A DNA stretch of 20,660 nt, from the NCBI GenBank assembly GCA_017460265.1, contig JAFUBJ010000207.1, positions 1-20,660 on the forward strand, in the 5' to 3' direction. The position numbers and the translations under genes are program-made. The number at the start of each line of letters is the position of its first letter. The first letter of the stretch is position 1. Under the pieces are notes generated by a model. It had not been told where the DNA came from and searched no databases. It was given only the letters and a program-made list of their open reading frames with translations. This document shows positions 1 to 8,397 of this stretch, piece by piece. The stretch comes from Atopobiaceae bacterium. Its GTDB lineage: Bacteria; Actinomycetota; Coriobacteriia; Coriobacteriales; Atopobiaceae.

Positions 1-984
1 CATCACGGGAACTCCCGCCTCGGCAAGCCGACGGACAGAGATGTCGAGACCCCTTGAACGCAGCCACGAAAGGTCTGCCATCGTCGCCTTGGTTCCCGGA
101 ATGATGAGCAGGTCAGGAACTCCCAGCTCCGAAGCCGACCCCACGTAACGGACGCTGACACCATCCATCGCGTCAAGGGCGATGAAGTCCGTGAAGTTCG
201 AGATCTTGGGAAGGCGGATCACGGCCACGTCCAAAAGGGCTCCACACTGTCGCTGCCCAAGACGCTCTGACATGCTGTCCTCGTCGTCCAAGTCGACGTC
301 CAGGTAGGGAATGAGCCCGGCAACCGGCACGCCGCACTTCGTCTGCAGGATTTCCAGGCCCTCGTCAAAGAGCGTCGGGTCACCCCGGAACTTGTTGACC
401 ACCGTGGCCTTGACCATGGCGCGCTCGTCTTCGTCGAGAAGCGCCATGGTTCCCACAAGCTGAGCAAACACGCCACCTCGATCGATGTCCCCCACAAGCA
501 TGACGGGAGACGACGCCATCTTTGCCATGCCCATGTTGACGATGTCGTCACGCTTGAGGTTGAGCTCGACGGGGCTGCCCGCCCCCTCGATGACGATGAC
601 GTCAAACTCGTTGGCAAGCTCACGATACGCTGACATGATCCGGTCTTTGAGCGTTCGCTTGAAGGCGAAGTACTCCCTTGCGGGCATGGTGGCGACCGGC
701 TTGCCGCAAACGATGACCTGGCTCCCCGTATCGCTCGTGGGCTTGAGCAGGATGGGGTTCATGGCGGCAAGCGGCTCGATGCCCGCCGCTTCGGCCTGCA
801 TTGCCTGGGCACGGCCCATCTCGAGACCCTCGCGCGTGATCGCGGAGTTCAGGGCCATGTTCTGGGACTTGAACGGGGCAACCCGCATGCCGTCTTGCGC
901 AAGCACGCGGCAGAGCCCCGCTACGAGGAGGCTCTTGCCTGCCCCAGACATCGTGCCCTGGATCATGATTGCCTTGGCACCCAT
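1..984 (-). CDS. cobQ: Cobyric acid synthase CobQ/CbiP, partial (C-terminus beyond window)
   Basis: Glutamine- and ATP-dependent amidation of adenosylcobyrinic acid a,c-diamide at four side chains to give adenosylcobyric acid, in the cytoplasm. 328 codons are visible and run off the left edge without a stop. The N-terminal P-loop reads GTMSGAGKS (residues 10-18), followed by PFKSQNMALNS (37-47) and VIEGAGSPVELNL (131-143), all typical of this family. A linker leads to the class I glutamine amidotransferase half, where IIPGTKATM (286-294) is seen. The sequence ends at EAGVPVM, immediately before the expected cysteine motif (G-I-C-G-G-Y-Q in relatives), so roughly the last third is missing. The start is ATG, sharing one base with the cobD stop (TGATG), which implies translational coupling. 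It is the last visible gene of the cobalamin operon. The truncation is due to the window, not a mutation. Confidence 0.95.
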   Translation of the reverse strand, partial: MGAKAIMIQGTMSGAGKSLLVAGLCRVLAQDGMRVAPFKSQNMALNSAITREGLEMGRAQAMQAEAAGIEPLAAMNPILLKPTSDTGSQVIVCGKPVATMPAREYFAFKRTLKDRIMSAYRELANEFDVIVIEGAGSPVELNLKRDDIVNMGMAKMASSPVMLVGDIDRGGVFAQLVGTMALLDEDERAMVKATVVNKFRGDPTLFDEGLEILQTKCGVPVAGLIPYLDVDLDDEDSMSERLGQRQCGALLDVAVIRLPKISNFTDFIALDAMDGVSVRYVGSASELGVPDLLIIPGTKATMADLSWLRSRGLDISVRRLAEAGVPVM

Positions 985-2051
985 CACGCCTCGCCTCCCG
1001 CTCTCTCGCCCTCGTCCCAACCTTGGGAAAGGACGCCAAGCGCACCGATGAGCTGCTCGTCTTCTTCGAAGCTGCGGACCGCGACACGATACCAGCGGTT
1101 GCCCAGGCCCCTGAAGTTGTCACAGGGGCGAATGAGGATCCTACGTCGCAGCAGGCGCTCGTACAGCCCCTCGGGACCCTCGAAGAGCAAGTAGCTTGCG
1201 TCTGAGGGGAGCACGTGCAGGCCAAGCCCCAGAAGCGCAGCGGACAAACGCTCCCGCTCCCTCGCCACCAACTCTTGGCTCTTGGCAAGGTAGCCCTCGT
1301 CTTGCAGGCTCGCCACGCCCGCCAGCTGAGCGGGGACGCTCACCGCCCAAGGCTGCCCCGCGGCGCGCATGGCAGACAGCAGCTCCTTGTTGGAGCTGAG
1401 CGCGTAGCCCACGCGAAGCCCCGCGAGGGCATAGGTCTTGGTCAACGCCTTCACGATGACAAGGTTCTCGAACTCGTGCAGAAGGGCGTTTGAGCCGCCT
1501 CCGCCCGCAAGGTCGACAAAGCACTCGTCAAGGACCACGACGGCGCCTGCCTCACGAGCTCGCATAAGGCAGGAACGTATGATGCCCTCGCTGACACGAA
1601 GACCGGTCGGATTGTTGGGATTGGCAATAAAGACAAGGTCAACGTCCTTGTCGATGCATTCTGCAAAGCGTTCCGTCACACGAAAGCCATCCGCATGCCT
1701 GAGCTCGTGCCATGTGAGGTCGGCTCCCGCCTGTTCGCATGCCTGCTCGTATCCCGAGTAGCACGGGGCGCATGCCAATGCCCTCTTTGGCTTCGCTGCC
1801 AAACAGACTCGCGCAAAGGCGTCAGTCGCTCCGGCGCACGCAAGGACCTCCTCCTGTTTGAGGTGCTCAAAGTGCGCTATTGCCTCCGTGAGCTTCTGGC
1901 TCGCGGGGTCGGGATAGCGTTCGAAGCCGTCAAGCCCCTCTACCAGCGCCCGTTTTGCCGCATCTGGCATTCCCATCGGGTTGATGTTTGCCGAGAAGTC
2001 CAAGACGCCAGGATGGGTGTAGATGTCTCCCCCGTGTTCGAACCGCCTCAC
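984..2051 (-). CDS. cobD: L-threonine-O-3-phosphate decarboxylase CobD
   Basis: PLP enzyme of the class I/II aminotransferase fold that makes (R)-1-amino-2-propanol O-2-phosphate, the linker joined to adenosylcobyric acid by CbiB. The 355-residue product shows the family signatures: DFSANINPMG (18-27), ANPNNPTG (143-150), the DECF motif with PLP-binding Asp175, LTKTYALAGLRVGY with Schiff-base Lys205, and the C-terminal carboxylate-binding Arg in VAVRS (326). GTG start: the reading frame is open further upstream, but homology begins at RRFEHGGDIY, and GGGAGG sits 7 nt before this GTG. It starts one base after the cbiB stop and ends overlapping cobQ. By sequence alone it could be mistaken for histidinol-phosphate aminotransferase (HisC), its closest relative. 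The position between cbiB and cobQ decides for CobD. Confidence 0.88.
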   Translation of the reverse strand: MRRFEHGGDIYTHPGVLDFSANINPMGMPDAAKRALVEGLDGFERYPDPASQKLTEAIAHFEHLKQEEVLACAGATDAFARVCLAAKPKRALACAPCYSGYEQACEQAGADLTWHELRHADGFRVTERFAECIDKDVDLVFIANPNNPTGLRVSEGIIRSCLMRAREAGAVVVLDECFVDLAGGGGSNALLHEFENLVIVKALTKTYALAGLRVGYALSSNKELLSAMRAAGQPWAVSVPAQLAGVASLQDEGYLAKSQELVARERERLSAALLGLGLHVLPSDASYLLFEGPEGLYERLLRRRILIRPCDNFRGLGNRWYRVAVRSFEEDEQLIGALGVLSQGWDEGERAGGEA

Positions 2052-2052
2052 G

Positions 2053-3027
2053 CTACCACCTCCCCATGCACGACTGCACGGCCCACGAAAGCGCGAGAGC
2101 AAGCACGAGCGCCAGCGTCGCAGTCGCGGCAAGCAGCCGATTTGCCGCCAAGATGTCCTTGGGCTCGATGGGACGCAGGTCGTCGCCAATCGTGGGCTTC
2201 TTCACCAGCTTGCCGAAATAGCTCGCTGGCCCGGCCAGCATCACGCCCAAGGCCCCCGCACAGGCGGCCTCCGGCCATCCCGCGTTGGGAGAGGAGTGCC
2301 TGGCATGGTCCCTCACCATGATGCGCCAGGCACCGGCGCGGTCCAGCTTTGCAAGCGGCGCCGCCAAGCACATGAGCAGGCCCGTAATGCGCGCCGGAGC
2401 CCAGTTGAAGACGTCATCAAGGTGCGCCGCGACCGTGCCCAGATAGCGATAGGCGTCGTTTTTGTAGCCGACCATCGAGTCCATGGTGTTGGCAGCCTTG
2501 TACAGCACCCCCGCGACCGGACCTCCCACCGCCATGAAGAGCAGCGGGGCAACAAAGCCATCGGACGCGTTTTCAGCAACGGTCTCGACGGCGGCGCGGG
2601 TGACTCCCGCCTCGTCGAGGGTCTGCGTGTCGCGGCCAACGATCATCGAGACGGCCTTTCGCGCCGCCTCCAGCCCCTCATCCTGGAGGGCATGATAGAC
2701 GCGCCGCGCCTCGATGCCAAGCTGTCGGGCAGCCAGCATCTGGTAGCAGACAAACGTCTCGACCGCAAAGCCAACCAGCGGAGATGAGGCCCACGCCACG
2801 CGAAGCACGACGACACAGGCCACGCATGACAGCGTGAGCACCACGGCCGCCAAGGCCGCTCCAGCCACGCGCTCTCCCTTGGGCGTTGCCGGAAAGCACC
2901 TGCGCACCCCGGCCTCCGCCTTCTCTATGAGCCTCCCGATGAGCCTGATGATGTGCGGCATGGAATAGGGGTCGCCCAGAAGCGCGTCGAGCGCGCATGC
3001 GCAGACAAGTACGAGGACGCGCGTCAT
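2053..3027 (-). CDS. cbiB: Adenosylcobinamide-phosphate synthase CbiB
   Basis: Integral membrane enzyme that amidates adenosylcobyric acid with aminopropanol phosphate (the CobD product) to give adenosylcobinamide phosphate. 324 residues, the usual length. Conserved blocks in order: DALLGDP...PHIIRLIG (14-31), ETVAENASDGFVAPL (148-162), KAANTMDSMVGYKN (177-190), LDDVFNWAPARIT (203-215), SSPNAGWPEAACAGALGV (245-262) and the C-terminal GDDLRPI. Hydrophobic segments lie near residues 3-15, 56-78, 158-175, 212-225 and 296-317. ATG start with a 4-nt ATGA overlap with the CbiE-CbiA stop. A longer open frame to about 3159 lies inside the upstream gene and was not used. It ends 1 nt before the cobD start. 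Confidence 0.93.
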   Translation of the reverse strand: MTRVLVLVCACALDALLGDPYSMPHIIRLIGRLIEKAEAGVRRCFPATPKGERVAGAALAAVVLTLSCVACVVVLRVAWASSPLVGFAVETFVCYQMLAARQLGIEARRVYHALQDEGLEAARKAVSMIVGRDTQTLDEAGVTRAAVETVAENASDGFVAPLLFMAVGGPVAGVLYKAANTMDSMVGYKNDAYRYLGTVAAHLDDVFNWAPARITGLLMCLAAPLAKLDRAGAWRIMVRDHARHSSPNAGWPEAACAGALGVMLAGPASYFGKLVKKPTIGDDLRPIEPKDILAANRLLAATATLALVLALALSWAVQSCMGRW

Positions 3028-5081
3028 GCCGCACTCCCCCCGTCCGTGCCAAATGCCGCGCACGCGTCCACAAAGCGCCGTGCGGCCTGCGGGGCACCAT
3101 ACAGATTGATGTGGGGAAATCCCGCATACAACGTCTTGCTTTCCACCCCACAGGCCCATTCGACGTGACTCTGGGGCTTCCGCGCACAGAACCCCTGATC
3201 ATCCCTCTCGGTTTGCCAATAGTGATACTCGTGCGCCCGAAGGCTCTCCCCCTTGTCCGCCAATAGGCCATCGCTGGCGGCGGTCAGCGTGACATAGCCA
3301 AACCGCCCAAGGCGCACGCCCTTTACGGCCTTCCCGGACAGGGCACCGACCATCGGCCACGACCTTCCCTCGTCATCCTCAAGCTCCTCATGGAGATAGA
3401 GGAAGCCGCCACACTCGGCAATGGTGGGCATGCCGCGCGAAACTGCCTCCGCGACCTCCGCTAGCAGGGGCTTGTTGGCACTCAGCTCTTGCGCATGGAG
3501 CTCCGGGTAGCCTCCGCCAAGGTAGAGGCCACTCGCCCCCTTTGGAAGATGGCTGTCTCTCAGGGGCGAGAAGAACTCAAGGCGGGCGCCCAGACGCCGC
3601 AACAGCTCGAGGCTGTCCTGATAGTAGAAGCTGAACGCCTCGTCGCGGGCGACGGCAATGACGGGGAACGAGGGGCTCGGTGCAGGTAGCGTCCTTGGAT
3701 CGTAGGAGATCGCGGGGGCTTCCGCAGCAAGTCGCAGGACGGCATCGACGTCCAGGCTCTGCTCCAAGGCGTCGGCGACAAGGTCCACCTTCTCTTGGAG
3801 GTCCATGACCTCGGCGGCGTCCACGAGCCCCAGATGGCGGCTCTCGAGCCGGGCGCCCTCTATGCGCGGGAGGTAGCCCAGGACGGGAACGCCCGCCTCG
3901 CGTTCCACCATGCGCTTGAGGGATGGGAAGTACGACGCAGAGACGCGATTCAATATGACGCCGACAATTTGGGAGGGGTCCCGAAAACCCAAGAACCCCT
4001 TGACCTCGGCAGCCGTGGAAAGCGCCCTTCCCTGGGCATCCACAACAAGAAGCACAGGCGTCTGGGTCAAACGCGCGAGGTCCCAGGAGGAGGCATCGCT
4101 GCCCATGGCAATGCCATCGTAGTAGCCCATTGCCCCCTCAATGACCGTCAGGTCCACGTCTTCGGAGCCCGTGGCAAGGGTCTCGCGCACCAGCTCCTCC
4201 CCTTCCAGAAAGAGGTCGAGGCTTCTGGATGCCACCCCCAGCACGCGCGCGTGGAACGTAGGGTCAAGGTAGTCGGGGCCGCTCTTGCATGCCTGTAGGC
4301 GCAAGCCACGCCGTGACAGCAGGCGCATGAGCCCACAGGCGAGCGTCGTCTTGCCACAGCCACTTGACGTCCCTGCCACCAGGATGCGAGGGACCCGTGC
4401 CTCCGCGCCCCGAATGAAGGCACCGTCAGGAAGGGAGAGGGAAGAAACCTCTGGCGTACGGGGTCGCTCGTTTTCTACCAGCACCACCGAAAGTGGGTCA
4501 AAACTTCTGCAGGAAAGCTGGGCTGCCGTCCCTACGCTCAGGTGCTCGTCGGGGTACGAGAGGCGCTCGCCCACATGCACGCGCACCTCACCCAGGTCGC
4601 GGCGGACGAGCTCCGCGCACAGCTCCGAGGCCGACGTCGCTCCCCCCGTGAGGAAGAACGACCGAGCATGCGACTGCACCACCCCCGCGACATCGCACTC
4701 CTTTCCATGGGCCGACGTCGCATAGACATCCTGCCAAGGCAGCCCAAGCCGGGCGCAGAGGTACGAGAGGGAGGACACGCCCGGAATGACCTGTACGTCA
4801 AAGTCCTGCAAAAGGGGCAGAAGTGCCGTCGCGCCACTATAGAAGCCCACGTCACCGCTCATCACGACGCTAACCGTAGCGGCCGCAGACGAGCGAATCT
4901 CGTCGAGGATCGACCTCGACGAGACGAGCGCGACCTTTCTTCCCGGGAGCTCGGCGAGGGAATCGAGCAAGCGGCGTGAGCCAACGATGAGCTCGCTTTC
5001 CTCAAGCGCCCTCATTGCCCCACACGTCAAGGTGTCGGGGTTTCCCATGCCCAAGCCAATGACGTAGACCTTAGAGACCAT
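3024..5081 (-). CDS. cbiE-cbiA: CbiE-CbiA fusion: cobalt-precorrin-7 C5-methyltransferase / cobyrinate a,c-diamide synthase
   Basis: 685-residue single frame carrying two cobalamin enzymes. Residues 1-205 are a CbiE-type SAM-dependent tetrapyrrole methylase: VIGLGMGNPDTLT (7-19), VMSGDVGFYSG (73-83), IPGVSSLSYLCARLGLPW (99-116) and FFLTGG (142-147). Residues 206-229 form a linker. Residues 230-685 are CbiA/CobB: P-loop AGTSSGCGKTT (236-246), KSGPDYLDP (266-274), VIEGAMGYYDG (313-323), LGGGYPEL (521-528), the amidotransferase nucleophile Cys557 in AECGGFLYL, and HEYHYW (617-622). CbiA amidates the a and c side chains of cobyrinate with glutamine and ATP. There is no stop or frameshift between the halves, so the fusion is real in this read. 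CbiE is more often paired or fused with CbiT, which is absent here. ATG start, overlapping the cbiJ end by 11 nt. Confidence 0.92.
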   Translation of the reverse strand: MVSKVYVIGLGMGNPDTLTCGAMRALEESELIVGSRRLLDSLAELPGRKVALVSSRSILDEIRSSAAATVSVVMSGDVGFYSGATALLPLLQDFDVQVIPGVSSLSYLCARLGLPWQDVYATSAHGKECDVAGVVQSHARSFFLTGGATSASELCAELVRRDLGEVRVHVGERLSYPDEHLSVGTAAQLSCRSFDPLSVVLVENERPRTPEVSSLSLPDGAFIRGAEARVPRILVAGTSSGCGKTTLACGLMRLLSRRGLRLQACKSGPDYLDPTFHARVLGVASRSLDLFLEGEELVRETLATGSEDVDLTVIEGAMGYYDGIAMGSDASSWDLARLTQTPVLLVVDAQGRALSTAAEVKGFLGFRDPSQIVGVILNRVSASYFPSLKRMVEREAGVPVLGYLPRIEGARLESRHLGLVDAAEVMDLQEKVDLVADALEQSLDVDAVLRLAAEAPAISYDPRTLPAPSPSFPVIAVARDEAFSFYYQDSLELLRRLGARLEFFSPLRDSHLPKGASGLYLGGGYPELHAQELSANKPLLAEVAEAVSRGMPTIAECGGFLYLHEELEDDEGRSWPMVGALSGKAVKGVRLGRFGYVTLTAASDGLLADKGESLRAHEYHYWQTERDDQGFCARKPQSHVEWACGVESKTLYAGFPHINLYGAPQAARRFVDACAAFGTDGGSAA

Positions 5082-5829
5082 AGCGCTCCTTCAGTAGGGT
5101 CTTGACCTCTTCGAGCGATGAGCCACCCTGCTCGCATGGCCGATCAATCACGATGACGTGCACACCGCATGCCTCTGCCGCCTTGACCTTTTCGTCAAAA
5201 CCACCCGAGGCGCCCGATTGTTTGGTCACCAGGTGCCGTATGTCAAGCTGGCGCATCAGGGCCTCGTTCAGCTCTTTCGAGAAGGGGCCCTGCATGGCAA
5301 TGACGTGGTTGGCGGGAATCCCGAGGCGCGCAGCGTGCTCGACGGCATCCGCGAGCGGGAGGATGCGCACGTAATGGCGCTCTTGGGCACTCGGCACGCC
5401 GTTCACATAGGTTTTAAGGTCCTTGCTGCCCGTTGTCAGGAGCACTTTTCCCCGCGTGGTCGCAAGCAGGTCCGCGGCTTCGACGGCATCTGAGACCAGG
5501 TCCCAAGGGCCGTCAGACTCTCCTCCCTCGCGCACGACGCGCACCACGTCTATGCCGCGCTCCTCGCCTAGCGAGGCAACGCTTTTGGTGATGTGCCGTG
5601 CATAGGGATGCGTCGCGTCGACGATGCAGCAGAAGTCATGCCGGTCAAGCAAGTCCAGCTTCTCCTCGTGGGAGAGCGGGCCGCAGAGGCGGGCCACGTT
5701 CTTGCTTTGGGGAAGCAGGCTTGCACCATAGTCTGTCGTCACGCAGGCGACCACGCTGCGGCCCCTGCTGTCCAGCCACTCCACCAGGGCACGGCCCTCG
5801 ATCGTCCCGCCAAAGACCAAGACTTCCAT
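5071..5829 (-). CDS. cbiJ: Cobalt-precorrin-6A reductase CbiJ
   Basis: NAD(P)H-dependent reductase of the corrin macrocycle (CbiJ/CobK family), cytoplasmic. 252 residues, normal for the family. N-terminal nucleotide-binding motif FGGTIEGR (6-13), then DATHPYA (71-77), LTTGSKDL (131-138), MQGPFS (179-184) and VTKQSGASGGFDEKVKAA (201-218), the main family signatures. The ATG at 5829 shares one base with the cbiH TGA (TGATG). The open frame extends to 5886, but that part lies inside cbiH and does not resemble the family. The 3' end overlaps cbiE-cbiA by 11 nt. It acts between CbiD and CbiE in the pathway, which matches its place in the operon. Confidence 0.93.
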   Translation of the reverse strand: MEVLVFGGTIEGRALVEWLDSRGRSVVACVTTDYGASLLPQSKNVARLCGPLSHEEKLDLLDRHDFCCIVDATHPYARHITKSVASLGEERGIDVVRVVREGGESDGPWDLVSDAVEAADLLATTRGKVLLTTGSKDLKTYVNGVPSAQERHYVRILPLADAVEHAARLGIPANHVIAMQGPFSKELNEALMRQLDIRHLVTKQSGASGGFDEKVKAAEACGVHVIVIDRPCEQGGSSLEEVKTLLKERYGL

Positions 5830-6563
5830 CACGAGTCCCCCAGACGGTAGCCGCGGGGGGTGACCATGCGGCCGTTCACCACGCACGTCTGCGAATTGCC
5901 CACAAAGACACAGGTCAGCATGTCAGCCTGGGCATCCCTAAGCTCTTCCAGGGTGAGGACGCGGCGCTCCTCGCCCTCGCGTCCCACATTGCGGACGCAC
6001 CCGCACACCGTCTTTGGCGAGCGCGCCTTCAGGAGCACGTCGCACGCACGTTGCAGATAGTCCTGCCTCCCCCGCGAGGAGGGATTGTACAAGGCGATGC
6101 AGAAGTCTGCCTGAGCAGCGGCCGTCAAGCGACGCTCTATGACCTCCCATGGCGTCATCAGGTCGGAAAGGGAGATGGAGCACCAGTCGTGCATGAGCGG
6201 GGCACCCAAGATCGCCGCGCCGCCATTTGCTGCCGTGACCCCGGGAATCACCTCAACCTCGACACCGGGATACTCCGGGGCAAGCTCAAGCAAGAGGCCC
6301 GCCATGCCATAGATGCCTGGGTCACCTGAACAGATGACAGCCACCCGTTTTCCTTCCGCAGCACGTTCGAGCGCCATCCTGCAGCGCTCCACCTCTCCCC
6401 TCATGCCCGTGGCAAGATACTCCTTGTGGGGAAAGTCCTTCTGGACGAGCTTCACGTAGGTGGTATAGCCAACGATGAGCTCGGCCGCCTCGAGGGCGGT
6501 TCGCGCGCGGAGCGTCATGTCGTCTCCGCCGCCGGGACCAATGCCGACGCAGGTCAATGTCAT
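5829..6563 (-). CDS. cbiH: Cobalt-factor III / precorrin-3B C17-methyltransferase CbiH
   Basis: SAM-dependent methyltransferase that methylates C17 during ring contraction, working with CbiG in the anaerobic route. 244 residues of the tetrapyrrole methylase fold: VGIGPGGGDDMTLRA (6-20), GYTTYVKLV (32-40, the CbiH/CobJ-specific G-Y-x-x-Y block), TGMRGEVERC (52-61), VICSGDPGIYGMAGL (76-90), VIPGVTAANGGAAILGAPL (105-123) and YNPSSRGR (159-166). These distinguish it from CbiF and CbiE in the same operon. ATG start with an ATGA overlap with cbiG. The end shares one base with the cbiJ start. Confidence 0.94.
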   Translation of the reverse strand: MTLTCVGIGPGGGDDMTLRARTALEAAELIVGYTTYVKLVQKDFPHKEYLATGMRGEVERCRMALERAAEGKRVAVICSGDPGIYGMAGLLLELAPEYPGVEVEVIPGVTAANGGAAILGAPLMHDWCSISLSDLMTPWEVIERRLTAAAQADFCIALYNPSSRGRQDYLQRACDVLLKARSPKTVCGCVRNVGREGEERRVLTLEELRDAQADMLTCVFVGNSQTCVVNGRMVTPRGYRLGDS

Positions 6564-7633
6564 GGTTGGCCTCCTCTCGACACCATGGGTCCCGTTTCGT
6601 CAAAGGAAAGGCGCACATCGCGACAAGCCAGGGCTACCGTCACGCCGTCAAAGGTTCGCTTACCGACAATGAGGCTGCCTCCACCTGCGCAAGCCGCCCG
6701 CTCGCACACGTTGTCCACGCCCACCGTCTGGAAGACGAATTGGGAGGCAGAAAAGTCCCCTTCCACCGACGCGAGCTCGGAGGCCGTGAATGTCTTAAGC
6801 GGCACGTCCAGCCAGTCGGCAAGCGTGCGGAGACCCTCCTCGTCAGCCTTGATGTCTATGGTCGCAAGCTCACGTATGGCCTCGCGAGCCACGTTTGCCC
6901 GCATCAGGCATTTCTCAAGCGACGAGGCTAGGACCTCCGCCGGCGTTCCACGGCGACAGCCCATGCCAACCGTGACCACGCGCGGGACAAGCCTGAGCGT
7001 GTGCGCAAAGGGACGGATGCCCAGGCCTAACGAGACCGAGATGCCGTGTTCGCACATGCCGTCCTCATCCCAGACCAACCCCTCAGGGAGGGTGCCGTCA
7101 AGCGGCCAGTCGCTGCGGATGCCCACGGTCGCCCCTGCCAGCAAGCCTGCCGACACGGCCTTGGCCTCGTCGCGATCGCAAAGGACAAGCCCTTGCCTCG
7201 CTGCCCACTCGTCAACGGAGAAGATGCCGTTGACGTCGGTCGCCGTAGTGATGACCGGTTCGGCGCCACAGGATTGTGCCACCACGCGCGCCAAGGCGTT
7301 TGCGCCTCCCACATGTCCCGAGAGCAACGACACGGCAAAGCGCGCCCGCTCGTCGATCGCGACCACGGCGGGGTCTTCCATCTTGTCACGGACGAAGGGG
7401 GCAATCGAGCGAACGGCAATGCCGCAGGCCGAGACGAAGATCAGCGCGTCGGCAGCCGCAAATGCGCGTTCCGTCCAGAGTGAAAGGCTCTCGTATGCCT
7501 GAGCGCCATGCTCCTCTGCAAGACGAGAGGGACCGCTGACCTGCACGTCGTGTTTCTGTCCACGCAGGGCGCTCGCAATGCTCTTTGCGAGCGTCATCCC
7601 ACGAGAGGTAAAGGCGACGATCTCCACCCTCAT
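6560..7633 (-). CDS. cbiG: Cobalt-precorrin-5A hydrolase CbiG
   Basis: Opens the ring-A lactone of cobalt-precorrin-5A with loss of acetaldehyde, a step specific to the anaerobic pathway. 357 residues. The N-terminal and central CbiG domains show GIAVRSIAP (71-79), RDKMEDPAVVAIDE (82-95), LLSGHVGGAN (103-112) and TTATDVNG (129-136). The C-terminal CbiG/CobE-like domain shows GMGCRRGTP (223-231) and IDIKADEEGL (259-268). ATG start with a 4-nt ATGA overlap with the cbiF stop. A longer open frame to 7795 would lie inside cbiF and was rejected. The end overlaps cbiH by 4 nt. With CbiD and CbiK it marks the oxygen-independent route. Confidence 0.94.
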   Translation of the reverse strand: MRVEIVAFTSRGMTLAKSIASALRGQKHDVQVSGPSRLAEEHGAQAYESLSLWTERAFAAADALIFVSACGIAVRSIAPFVRDKMEDPAVVAIDERARFAVSLLSGHVGGANALARVVAQSCGAEPVITTATDVNGIFSVDEWAARQGLVLCDRDEAKAVSAGLLAGATVGIRSDWPLDGTLPEGLVWDEDGMCEHGISVSLGLGIRPFAHTLRLVPRVVTVGMGCRRGTPAEVLASSLEKCLMRANVAREAIRELATIDIKADEEGLRTLADWLDVPLKTFTASELASVEGDFSASQFVFQTVGVDNVCERAACAGGGSLIVGKRTFDGVTVALACRDVRLSFDETGPMVSRGGQP

Positions 7634-8397
7634 TGCTCGGCACTCCCCTCGGCATGTCGATATCCATGGGCAAAGCCCGGGTCGTACAGCCTTGATCGGT
7701 CGCCTTGTCCGCTCAGAACCTCCCCCACCACGACCAGGGCGGTTCGCGTAACGGCATGTTCCTCTGCGCAACGCGCGAGCGTACCCACCGTGCACCTAAA
7801 GACTGCTTCGTCGGGCCATGTTGCACGGTAGACGATTGCGGCCGGTGTCTCCGCGGGATACCCTCCCAGGAGCAGCTCCTCCTGTGCCTGCTCGAGCAGG
7901 CCCGCAGAGAGGAAGAGCGCCATCGTGCAGCCATGGGCCGCCAAGAGGCTCAGTCGCTCACGTTCGGGCACGGGAGTCCGGCCCTCGGCACGCGTCACGA
8001 TGAGCGACTGGGAGACACCGGGCCGCGTGAGCTCGCAGCCGAGTGCGGCTGTCGCGCCAAAGAGCGAAGACACGCCCGGGACCACCTCGTAGGCTATCTC
8101 CAGACGATCAAGCTCCATCATCTGCTCGGCAATTGCCCCGTAGAGGGCGGGATCACCTGTGTGAAGGCGGACGCAGTCCTTGCCCGCCGCGTCTGCCGCG
8201 CGCATGACCGCTATCGTCTCTTCCAGTGTCATGCCTGCGGAGTCATGAACCTCGCAGTGGGGGGCGCAAGACGCAAGCAAGGCGGGGTTGACGAGCGAGC
8301 CCGCATAGATGACCACATCTGTCGCCGCAAGCAGTCGTGCGCCGCGCACGGTGATGAGGTCGGGCGCCCCTGGGCCTGCCCCCACAAAATGAATCAT
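7630..8397 (-). CDS. cbiF: Cobalt-precorrin-4 C11-methyltransferase CbiF
   Basis: SAM-dependent methylation at C11 of cobalt-precorrin-4. 255 residues of the tetrapyrrole methylase family: FVGAGPGAPDLITVRGA (4-20), VIYAGSLV (29-36, typical of CbiF/CobM), LHTGDPALYGAIAEQM (78-93), VVPGVSSLFGATAALGCELT (105-124) and the VYRATWPDE (189-197) region near the C-terminus. ATG start with an ATGA overlap with cbiD upstream. The same kind of overlap joins it to cbiG downstream. Length and motifs look intact. Confidence 0.94.
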   Translation of the reverse strand: MIHFVGAGPGAPDLITVRGARLLAATDVVIYAGSLVNPALLASCAPHCEVHDSAGMTLEETIAVMRAADAAGKDCVRLHTGDPALYGAIAEQMMELDRLEIAYEVVPGVSSLFGATAALGCELTRPGVSQSLIVTRAEGRTPVPERERLSLLAAHGCTMALFLSAGLLEQAQEELLLGGYPAETPAAIVYRATWPDEAVFRCTVGTLARCAEEHAVTRTALVVVGEVLSGQGDRSRLYDPGFAHGYRHAEGSAEQ

